Positions 10,092 through 19,400 of a DNA stretch of 63,010 bases are shown here, in pieces. The position numbers and the translations under genes were made by a program. The notes under the pieces were generated by a model. The model was not told the DNA's origin and made no database searches. It was given only the letters and a program-made list of their open reading frames with translations. Each line of letters starts with the position of its first letter. The first letter of the stretch is position 1. The stretch is taken from contig NW_003214825.1 in the NCBI RefSeq assembly GCF_000006405.1, positions 254,659 through 317,668 of the forward strand, written 5' to 3'. This DNA is from Perkinsus marinus ATCC 50983 (lineage: Eukaryota; Perkinsozoa; Perkinsida; Perkinsidae).

Positions 10092-13000
10092 TTATCCTCG
10101 CCCGACACCAAACCTCGTCTTCTCCCGGTGCGTTCTCCTGCCCTGCCAACACCGACACCGGGCATCCCGGATCAGCTGCAATCTGATCACCATCACAAAA
10201 TTACAACTACTCTGTGAGTCTCGGACCACTCACGCGTTTGGAAGCCATCACTGCTCGCGGGCTCAGCAGCCGGGCTAGTTTTACTCCAATATCACACCCT
10301 AGTGTTTTCGCAGACCCATACGTGTCGATCCACTGGGCGTAGACAAATCTATGAGAAAATATTCACATTTTACTCGTTTCTTACTAACAATGGAGTTTCA
10401 CCCTGGTGATATGAAAAACATATTTCACGACTACTGCTGCGTATCACGAAATTTTCACATAGAGTATTACGCCACTTCATGTGAAACGGGTGATCGTGAA
10501 ACTCCAATGAGCTACTAGGCAAGAGATGCGATTCTGCATCGAATAAATATGAATGCCCATCTCGTATGGATAGAGCATGACGATAAGTTTGATACTTCAT
10601 TTATGGCAGATTTTTGTATCACCGAAAGGGACGTAAGTGAAACGAAAATCTATTAAAATTGATATTAATGGAGTGGATTCACCACCCTAGTGATATGAAA
10701 AACACTAGTGAAAAACATATTTCACGACTACTACTGCATATCACCGCGTTTTCACCGAGTTTTACGACGCCACTTCACGTGAAACGGGTGATCGTGAAAC
10801 TCCAATATTCCGATGGTGATATGAATAACACACCAACTGCAGACAAAACAACGTAATACTCTCGTAAAAAATATTGCGCGGGGATTAGTTTTTCCCCACA
10901 AACAATCAAAGCCGCAACTCCAAGGAAATGACAAATGTTCGTCCTACTTCGGTATTCGAATCGCCTCTTCAAAGCCCATCGCCTGGAAGAAGCCAACAGC
11001 CTTCTGGTCAACACTACTAATAACCTCGGTAAAACCTAACAGAGGTGAGGTAGGCGCTTCTTATGTGTATTATTACTACCTTCGTGAACCCATTGTTGCA
11101 TCAAAGTATGTAGTAGACTCCGACCGTAGCCACCACCTCGATAAGCCTCCGACGTGGCTATATACGCCAGCTCAATAAATCCAAATTTATAATGTCGCGC
11201 TGAAGACAACAGAAAACATATAGCACTTCAACAATTGCAACTTTGCCGCAGATATATGCACATGGTCAACTACATGTGTTGATGACAATATTTGAGAAAC
11301 TCTACGCGAATTTTTGTGTAAACTCTTCTTACTATTGAGAACCCCTCTGAGCTGAGCTGTGGAAAGCAAACATATATTTCCACTCCAACAACTTCCGTTG
11401 AAGTAAATCTCAATCTCCCCGGATAATACCAAAGACCGCTGCGCTCACGAGCTCTCCATCGCCACCGTCCAAGACGAGACTCCAGCATTCAAAGCGACTA
11501 CTTGTTGCAGAGAAACTGACAAAATAACCACCCATGGGATCGAACCCACGACCTTCTGCTTATAAGCCCAGAAGACTAACGCATTAAGCTATTACATTGC
11601 TTTCTCCACATGCCCCTCGGGTAGACCAGGCAGGGACTCCTGCAGAATATTGACCGCCTCCCATTTTCTCTCCACTGACATAGCTGGGCAAACCACGTGC
11701 TTTCCTTGTCGCGCCGATGAACTGAAACGAACGCCAGCTGAATAGCAGTGTGAGAAAATAAGTCTGGTTTTCCTCATCTGAGCTCAGGAGTTTCCTCACC
11801 GTATTAAGAGAATTTAGTGAAAAACATATTTCACGACTACTACTGCATATCACCACAAATATCGCCTAGTTTAACGTAAAACGGGTTGTCTTGAAACTCC
11901 AATAAACAATCTAGTAGCACTTTCACGATCCGAAGAACTCAATATTACGCCGACTCCATTTTCACACTCCCATCTTTTCGCCGACTCTTCGCTGAAGTCA
12001 TACTGCCATGCAATGACTCTTTCTTTGGCCGTACACATGTACGTTTGGTCGCCAGCTCGGGATCATCCACTCGAATGCTGCTGTTATCGGACGTGAACAT
12101 TCCAGACAGGGGTGGTTGGAAGAAGCGACGGCAGGCCGTGGGAACTGGGAAAAAGGAAAAGGGAATTTATTAAATTGAAAAAAATGTATAATATCGTATT
12201 ATTGGACTTCTACCACCCTAGTGATATGAAGAACACTAGTAAAAAATATATTTCACGACTACTACTGCATAGTACCGCGTTGAATGTCGCGTTTTACGCC
12301 GAGTTTTGTGACGCCATTTCACGTAAAACGGGTGATCGTGAAACCCTAATTATTAACTTACTCTATTTATTTTTATTCATTAACTTTTATCAATGCTTTT
12401 TATTTTCCTCATTTTTATTCACAAATTTTCATTCATTTTCCCATTTTTGTTCACTAAACTTCATTTATTTTTTTATTTTCTGCATTTTTATCCATCATTA
12501 ATTCCCCAGCTACTAGAATGCTCAATGCGGGGAAGAGAGTGGCATCCAAAACTCCGATGCTGCTGATATGCTTTTTTATGAAAAAAATGGATTTTTTCCA
12601 AACGTATTCAAGAAGTTCAAATTCAAAAATATACAATTCTGAAAATTTCAATTTCTTAGCTATATCGTCTTGACCCATTTCCCAACGAATTTCATGATGA
12701 AAAATTACCGAAAAAGTCGCCATTGTAGGACGTAAAGTTGCGGAAAATTTCGTTAAAGGGCGTAAAATTGCAGAAAATTTCGCTAAAGGGCGTAAAATTG
12801 CGGAAAATTTCGTTAAAGGGCGTAAAATTGCAGAAAATTTCGCTAAAGGACGTAAAATTGCGAAAAATTTGGTTAAAGGGCGTAAATTTGCGGGAAATTT
12901 TGTTATAGGACGTAAAATTCCGGAAAATTTCGTGAAAGGGCGTAAAATTGCGTTAAATTGCGGAAAATTTCGTTATAGGACGTAAAATTTACGCTCCTTT

Positions 13001-13947
13001 ATTATGACAAGCATTTTTGCTACATAGACTTTGACGACGCCTGAGCCTTTGGAGATTGAAAAAAAAACCAATACTGAGTATTGAATACTCTACAGATTGT
13101 GATGTAGGCGCATTATTGGCCGAATAATAACGACAGAAAGTATAACAATTATGATTATTAATAATCATAAAAAATGAGTTCTGGGATGTTGCACTCCCAT
13201 TGCACGAATTCTATAGCCGTATCGTTGCACATGAGCTGTACTATCGCTGATTATGATGTTGGCAGTAGGCGTACATTTTTCCGAGTAGCGAATACCTGCC
13301 CAATCTGTGTAGTATAGTTTTTTATAGTATAATTCTTGTTGGGCGTTGAGCCAAAGCTGATACTGTGATGAATGATAATGAATAGTATCAAGCTCAGAAT
13401 CTCAGCCAAGGCAAACACTATGGAGTTTCACGATCACCCGTTTTACGTGAAGTGGTGGCGTAGTGGTGCTATGCAGTAGTAGTCGTGAAATATGTTTTTC
13501 ACTACTGTTTTTCATATCACTAGGGTGGTGAAACTCCTGTAACAACTTTTTTATGTATACCCCTAGTAAGGCTAGGGACACGAAAAGTAATTTTATTATT
13601 GGAAATTATCACTATTCAGTGATTATGTAATAGTAAATATATACAACTATCACTGGAGTTTCACGACCAGTTCAACGCTCAGAAAAGCGACCATTCAGAA
13701 AAGCGCGATATGAAGTGAATTAAAGCGACACCATCATCAACAACAGCATTTCCCAAGTACTACCTTTTCGCGTCACCGTGCGTTCCACAGTAGTCAAGGC
13801 TTTAGCTGGGCGCTGCGGATCGATCAAACTGTCTATGGTGAAGTATAAAGGCGTGTATTCCAACTTCCGTGGGGGTAGTGGGCGTACAGAGGGCCCTATG
13901 AGGGGCTGCTGACTTGGGCCGCCAGGAGTGGTAGATGAAATTAACAT
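10092..13947 (-). CDS. GNAT-family histone acetyltransferase (GCN5/PHD-GNAT type)
   Basis: The exon chain joins in phase: 13763-13947 (ATG), about 13195-13304, 11949-12144, 11596-11737, 11430-11515, 11080-11199, 10948-11035, about 10510-10594, and a C-terminal exon ending in TAA at 10092. The GNAT core is clear: SLVLDGGDGELVSAAVF (11430-11515), then FIELAYIATSEAYRGGGYG with the acetyl-CoA loop RGGGYG (11080-11199), then VDQKAVGFFQAMGFEEAI (10948-11035), matching the AIGYFKKQGF region of GCN5. VMLYPYEMG follows at the expected end of the domain. The N-terminal part is basic (SAKSRRKDGS). It would acetylate histone lysines in the nucleus; substrate unknown. I see no bromodomain. Introns hold MITEs, one tRNA-like intron and the intron-associated repeat. 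The domain is firm; the first, eighth and last exons are less so. Confidence 0.75.
10390..10506 (+). mobile_element. MITE in acetyltransferase intron
   Basis: TGGAGTTTCACCCTGGTGAT to GATCGTGAAACTCCA with the family interior, about 117 bp. Confidence 0.85.
10669..10804 (+). mobile_element. MITE in acetyltransferase intron
   Basis: TGGAGTGGATTCACCACCCT (one end slightly altered) to GATCGTGAAACTCCA, about 136 bp. A minus-strand reading frame runs from the flank into this MITE and stops in it; I treat that as chance. Confidence 0.85.
11200..11429 (-). repeat. Acetyltransferase intron made mostly of the intron-associated repeat
   Basis: In gene orientation: TTGTTGGAGTGGAAATATAT, GCTTTCCACAGCTCAGCTCA and CACATGTAGTTGACCATGTG, then a tail ending GTTTTCTGTTGTCTTCAG at the acceptor. 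The element is in sense and fills most of the 230-nt intron. Confidence 0.8.
11516..11595 (-). repeat. 80-nt intron that is a tRNA-like sequence
   Basis: Both flanking exons and the phase are fixed by the GNAT reading frame. The intron reads GTAATAGCTTAATGCGTTAG (A-box/D-arm-like), then a hairpin around GGGCTTATAAGC, then GTGGGTTCGATCCCATG (T-arm with B-box), then GGTTATTTTGTCAG. The tRNA-like part covers almost the whole intron in sense orientation. The acceptor stem pairs poorly, so it is tRNA-derived and not a working tRNA gene. Confidence 0.8.
11815..11902 (+). mobile_element. Truncated MITE in acetyltransferase intron
   Basis: It keeps CATATTTCACGACTACTACT and one terminal repeat (TTGAAACTCCA); the 5' end is missing. 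Confidence 0.7.
12202..12349 (+). mobile_element. MITE copy, ends diverged
   Basis: TTGGACTTCTACCACCCTAG to GATCGTGAAACCCTAA with the full interior. It lies in an acetyltransferase intron. Confidence 0.8.
12350..12727. other. AT-rich intron or intergenic stretch
   Basis: The minus strand has an 89-codon open frame (12454-12723), but it is AT-rich and shows no domain. A piece near 12530 (LDATLFPALSIL) could be a small acetyltransferase exon. I cannot settle this. Confidence 0.25.
12728..12990 (+). repeat. 30-bp minisatellite
   Basis: About nine head-to-tail units with a 30-bp period (CGTAAAATTGCGGAAAATTT followed by CGTTAAAGGG), starting for example at 12731 and 12761, with single-base variants and some irregular units at the 3' end. 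It appears to lie in an acetyltransferase intron. Confidence 0.9.
13421..13537 (-). mobile_element. MITE copy (minus orientation)
   Basis: TGGAGTTTCACGATCACCCG to TAGGGTGGTGAAACTCC, about 117 bp, inside the first or second acetyltransferase intron. Confidence 0.85.
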
Positions 13948-14400
13948 TGTAATAAACGTGGCTGAGTAGAACGTTTTTCAACGGGTAAAAACGACATAAA
14001 AACGACGAGTGGTTTTTGATGTTAAACTCTGTGAGAGAGCAACCGCACAACTTAACTCGATACCTTAATAGTAGAGTATAATAGGAATGCCAGGGAGTGG
14101 TAGATGAAATTAACATTGTAATAAACGTGGCTGAGTAGAACGTTTTTCAACGGGTAAAAACGACACAACCTGTCGAGATACATTGTGCAATCACGAGTGG
14201 TTTTTGATGTTAAACTCTGTGAGAGAGTCACCGCACAACTTAACTCGATACCTTAATAGTAGAGTATAATAGGAGTGACAGAGAGTGGTAGATGAAATTA
14301 ACATTGTAATGAACGTGGCTGAGTAGAACGTTTTTCAACGGGTAAAAACGACATAACCTGTCGAGATACATGCATGTCGAGGCTAAATGACTTTTTGACT
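13926..14400 (+). repeat. Three tandem copies of a 168-189-bp unit carrying a start codon
   Basis: GAGTGGTAGATGAAATTAAC begins units at about 13926, 14094 and 14283. They share ACGTGGCTGAGTAGAACG, CAACGGGTAAAAACGACA and GTTTTTGATGTTAAACTCTG. On the minus strand each unit contains the same ATG (at 13947, about 14116 and about 14305) in the context ATGTTAATTTCATCTACCAC. Only the 13947 copy runs into the acetyltransferase coding exon. Confidence 0.9.
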
Positions 14401-14415
14401 TTGAGTTTTTATAAA

Positions 14416-14545
14416 TGGAGTTTCACCACCCTAGTGATATGAGAAAAAACACTAGTGAAAAATATATTTCACGACTACTACTGCATATCACCGGGTTGAA
14501 TATCGCGAGTTTTACGCGTTATTCACTGCTCACATGTGTTTCACG
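14416..14545 (+). mobile_element. MITE copy, 3' part diverged
   Basis: TGGAGTTTCACCACCCTAGT start and family interior. The 3' half is unlike other copies, with no clear inverted repeat. Confidence 0.7.
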
Positions 14546-14629
14546 CGAGGTGAAAGGTGAAATACGTTTTCCACTTGTGTTCTTCATCTCCATTACTCAA
14601 TTATACATGTGAGGGGAAGCACATAGTAC

Positions 14630-14763
14630 TGGAGTTTCACCACCCTAGTGATATGAAAAACACTACTGGAAAATATATTTCACGACCACAACTGCCTATC
14701 ACCGCGTTTTTCACCGAGTTTTACGACGCCACTTCACGTAAAACGGGTGATCGTGAAACTCCA
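14630..14763 (+). mobile_element. MITE, full copy
   Basis: TGGAGTTTCACCACCCTAGT to GGTGATCGTGAAACTCCA, about 134 bp, close to the family consensus. Confidence 0.9.
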
Positions 14764-14764
14764 T

Positions 14765-15177
14765 TGTAATAAGTGCAGTTACTGTTGACCGACTATTCCA
14801 CGCCTTTATTGATCATAATGTAACTATTCCGAAGGCAAATTTTTTCTTTTTCGAAAAAATAACATCAAAAATATAAAATTAATACGAATATCCTCATTAT
14901 TATTATCATAGTAATAATAATAAAGATCTCCACGACTACTGAATTGTAAGGACCTCGCAAACTTGCATTCTTGCTAAGTCTTGCATTTCCTCAACGGAGC
15001 TCTAGAGCTCTCGAAGTGGTTGTTAAAATATTGGTTATTGTCATTGTGTTAGTTCTTAAGCCTTTGATTTTACTGTAGTTGGATTTTGATTGAAAAACAC
15101 CACTAATTGTGAATGAATTTGAACACAATTTTATAGAATTTCCTGGCGAGTGACATAATGTATCTTCTATGCACATT
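14765..15177. other. AT-rich intergenic stretch
   Basis: AT-rich sequence with a TATTATTATCATAGTAATAA near-palindrome at about 14900. No gene recognised. Confidence 0.4.
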
Positions 15178-15474
15178 GGAGATTAATTCGTTTTACGCGT
15201 AAAACTCGGTGAAAAACGCGGTGATATGCAGCAGTGTATTTCACATCACTAGGTTGGTGAAACTTCACTTAATATATCGATAACGATTCTATCCATCATA
15301 TTTTGATACTAATTTAGTCCATGGATGGAAATTATTGGAGTTTCACGACCCGTGAAGTGGTATAATACTAAATGTGAATTATAAGGTGTGTATGCTGATT
15401 CCGCCAACACCGATAATATAATTGTTTTCAAGGCAATTGGGAAATATGTTTTTAATATCACTACGGTGAAACTC
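15178..15474. repeat. Compound MITE, near-identical to 7080-7352
   Basis: It has the same order as the 7.1-kb copy: diverged MITE, about 60-bp spacer (ATATCGATAACGATTCTATC), then a second MITE (TTGGAGTTTCACGACCCGTG to GGTGAAACTCCA) with a distinct interior (GGTATAATACTAAATGTGAA). Confidence 0.85.
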
Positions 15475-15960
15475 CACTTTTTATTAATTTTTTTATATCA
15501 GCACTCTTTACCATTATGGAAGTATGGCTGCGAATTCAGCAGCTCCGAAATGAGCGGCCAAAATCTGATGCTGTATATTAGATGTGATTTTCGAATACCA
15601 TATTTTACTCGAAATTGTTTTTTGTTGAATATAAAAATTTCAAAATCATATTGTTTGTGTGGTGCCCGTTGAGATATGCCTTCCAAGGCTACCTGTTCAC
15701 GACGAAGACTATCCTCATCATAAGCTCAGCTGCGGAGACTCCTTCAGCTTAGAGAGATATATTGTGTTCTACGGGGGATGAGGACAGCGACAATGATTAT
15801 GCAGTAGCAGATTCTTACAATGTGTATATCAACACGCTGAAGAATACTGGGTGATGTTGGTGTATAAAACGGAAAGTCGAATGGCGGCAAGTGCGGTGGA
15901 AAAATTACTCCAAGTTTATTTTTGAGGAGGAAGTGAGAGCAGACTAATATGGAGGGATAG
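15475..15960. other. Intergenic stretch up to an assembly gap
   Basis: Open frames on both strands near 15490-15690 show no recognisable domain. CATAAGCTCAGCTGCGGAGA at 15719 is a weak trace of the intron-associated repeat. Confidence 0.3.
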
Positions 15961-16060
15961 NNNNNNNNNNNNNNNNNNNNNNNNNNNNNNNNNNNNNNNN
16001 NNNNNNNNNNNNNNNNNNNNNNNNNNNNNNNNNNNNNNNNNNNNNNNNNNNNNNNNNNNN
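15961..16060. other. Assembly gap (100 N)
   Basis: A run of exactly 100 N; true length unknown. Confidence 1.
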
Positions 16061-16496
16061 GAGACAGCAAGTTGTGTTGGTTGGCTCCTCGCTAGGCTCT
16101 GTCGGAGAGCTTTGGTGAATTTTGTGAGAATACATATACTGACAATTGGAGAAAGATAGATTGATGATGCTGTAGAATTATGACGGTTTCATGGAGGCCT
16201 TATCCGAAATGGTTGTTGGTGACTGCTATTCTAGTGTAGGATGCCACCTATGGAGTATTATGTATGTATCCAGAGTAACTTCAGGGGGGAGTGGTATCAC
16301 TTTCGCCTTAGTTAGATTGGGACTTATTAAAATTGCGGGTTTGATCATAAGGAGCCCTCTGTATATCGTACATGTGTTTTCGATGCCGTTCGTTATATAA
16401 AGGCACATGGTTGCTCGTGGTGTGGTATTAGGAGGGGTACGGTGGTTCATCATTTCATGTGATTTGACCACCACCAGTTTGAAGTTTCGTTTTTCA
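16061..16496 (+). other. 5' flank of the trehalose gene
   Basis: Upstream region of the trehalose-phosphate synthase start. An open frame reaches back to 16407, but the methionine at 16497 fits the family better. I see no TATA box or other element I would defend. Confidence 0.35.
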
Positions 16497-19400
16497 ATGG
16501 CCATAATGGTAACGCCTCAAGAAACTGCCCAAGAAAAACTCACTGAACTTGTTCTCTCTGGAAGTGAACGTGTTGCTGAAGCGGAGATCGCTAGTGAGAT
16601 TGCTGAGGTGGACGAGTAAGTGAAATCTTGCAATCTTGCATTTCCTCAACGCTCTTCTCAGGAGCTCACAAGATCGTAGTCGGGAGGAAAAGACACCTCA
16701 GTCGGTTGAACGGCATAGACTCATTTCAGTGGCGAATCGATTACCTTGTAAGTAGAAATGACATATGGGGGAATTGAATCTGGGGTCTTAGGGTTGTTAG
16801 CAGGGTGGCATGACGCGTTGAGCTGTTGAGATGTTTTGTTTTGGGCAGGCACGATTCATAAGGACAAGGACACGGGGAAATGGGTTGCCAGTAAAAGCTC
16901 AGGAGGGTTGGTATCAGCACTCAGTGGTGTTAGCGGCATCGACATGAACTGGATAGGGTGGCCGGGCTGTGAGGTGCCCGATGAAGACAAGGAGGAAGTC
17001 GCTGAATTGGTAGGACTGGCCAATCCCGTAGGGTGAGAGAACCCAACAGAGATGATGGAGGGAATATAAAAGCGTTAATTAAGATTGATCGGACTCATTG
17101 TGATATGAAAAACATATTTCACGACTACTACTGCATAGCACCGCGTTGAATATCGCGAGTTTTTCACCGAGTTTTACGACGCCACTTCACGAAAAACGGG
17201 TAGTCGTGAAACTCCATTGTAGTGTGATCGAATGAGAGAATACATACAATGTTCTGGACAGTTAAATCTAGATTCAGATTCTTACATGATCCAATTCTTA
17301 GGTTGGAGAGCAAGGATGCTACCCGGTATTCCTCACTGATAGCGAAATCGAGTTGTACTATAACGGCTTTTGTAACAACACGTTGTGGCCTTTGTTCCAC
17401 TACATTACTCCGTCCACTGAGCGTGAGTTGGGAAGTCTTGCGCAATTTAAGAAAAATCGGAATATATGTTCGTTTTTCACACTGATTTTAGGAGTTTATA
17501 TGTAAATTCAGGTAGAAGAACGAATGATCATATTATCATCATCAACATATGTAGTTGACCATGTGCACATTTCCCCCCACACACTGTTGTAGAGATGTAT
17601 TGATTATGGTATATCGTTTCGATGTTGCGGCGGTGACTGTCTGGTCCGGGAAATCATCCAGGAACCTATAATGTTCCCGGGGGGGGGAACTCATTTCGAA
17701 TTTTCCACGTAAGGCTAGGAACAAATTCTTCAATCAGTTTCCCGAGTAAATGTCATCATCACATTAGGACCATTTTCACTATTATTATCAAACGCTGGGG
17801 GGTGGGGGGGGGTGTTATTTCTCAAAGCTCTGACTGCTGTTTCTATTCAGGTGTTATTGAGGGAAGAACATTAGAGTGGGAAACGTATCAACAAGCTAAT
17901 GCTAAGTTCGTCGATGCTATCATGAAGGTAGGGGGGAAATGATATTTGCACGCATGCACATGAAAGATATTTTTCTCCTCTCTGTAGGTTTTGCATGATG
18001 ACGATCTGGTGTGGGTCCACGACTACCACCTGATGTTGGTAGTGTTGGACTACCTCGTATAGGTCGGGACGAATCGCTCTCAGGTGCCCAAGCTTCTACG
18101 TGAGAGAGTTCCCAACGCGAATATCGGTTGGTTTCTGCACACGCCTTTCCCCTCGGCTGAGATATATCGGATGTTACCGTAGGATTACTGATTCTGGCTA
18201 GATGTCATCGAGTTGCATTTGTCAGGCAAAGAGAAGAAATCCTACAAGGGTTGCTATCAGCAAACTTGCTAGCTTTCCATGTAAGTATATTATACCTATA
18301 ATGTTCCTGGGGGGAATCTCATCTTTGAAGTTTCCACGTATGGCTAGGAACACATTCTTCAATCAGTTTCCCATGTGAATGTCATCACATTAGGAGTCTT
18401 TTTTAACTGCTAGTGAGCTCTAAGTAATACGATTTCTCAAAGTTGAATGAAATCCCGTGTACATGGTCAACTCTATGTGTTGATGACGATGAAAAAATTT
18501 CGGGAAATATGTGTTGTATTTTATATATCTTTTCCCGAGTCGTGGGTAAGTTATTATGATTTCAGCTGAGAAAAGCAACCATTTATTCTAACATTGTCAG
18601 TGTCGCCGAAATTTTGGGATTTTTTTTTGTTTTTATACGCTTTTTTCCAAAGTCGCGTGTGAATTGTTCTGCTTCCAGCTGAGAAAATTTGAGCTAAAAT
18701 TTCAATCTTTGGAGGAAATTTTAGTCCTGTTGGTTTTAGGTCGGAATATGATGTCGCTCGCGGACGACTAAATGGGCGGGCTTGTTTGCATCATTATCAC
18801 GTGTTGGAGGAATTAAGAATGACGAAAGTTGGTCGAGTTATGGTATGCAGGTACACGACTATGTGAGGCACTTCCTGTCCTGCTGTGTGCAGTTGACTAC
18901 TCTAGAGATCACACCGCAAGGAGTTGACGCAACACCTCTCAATGGCAACTTTGTAGGAGGACGACGACGTCGTCGGTTCGAATCCTGGTTGAGACATTTT
19001 TCTTGTATTTTTTATCAGGTTAAATGTGCTACAATACCAATTGGCATCGACCCAACTCCATTCACTTCAACAGCCGAGTCTGTCACTGTCGCAGCACGAG
19101 TGGCTAGTCTGAAGGAGCAATGGGGTGATCGGAAAGTCATCCTCGGTAAGCTACTACGTATGTGATGAACCTTTATGTGTGTTGCTACTTCGATCCCCCA
19201 ATCTTGATGAATCTTTACAACTCTTTGCGACTCATGTTATCGCCTATGAGTAGCCACTAAGCGATAAATGTGAACCGTTGTTCAATTCGGATCGTTGAGA
19301 GTGTATTATACCTTTTCTTCGTCTGCGGATTGCTTGTTGCCTCTGAGCTGAGTTCATTTTTTTGGTGGTTCTTGAAGTGATATCGTCTGTCAGGTATTGA

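Noticed and set aside
10752-10934. C-terminal acetyltransferase exon ending inside a MITE ([16 protein letters not shown])
   Set aside because: The same peptide arises from other MITE copies. A different exon (10510-10594) continues the GNAT domain better.
11131-11155. GACCGTAGCCACC resembling the dinoflagellate spliced leader (CCGTAGCCAT...)
   Set aside because: It lies inside a GNAT coding exon and lacks the rest of the leader and a donor site.
11516-11595. Functional tRNA gene (minus strand)
   Set aside because: The acceptor stem does not pair and the anticodon arm has the wrong loop length. It is also an intron with exact splice sites.
15961-16060. N runs (also 26683-26782 and 42323-42422) as sequence features
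   Set aside because: Uniform 100-N placeholders; the ORFs drawn through them are meaningless.
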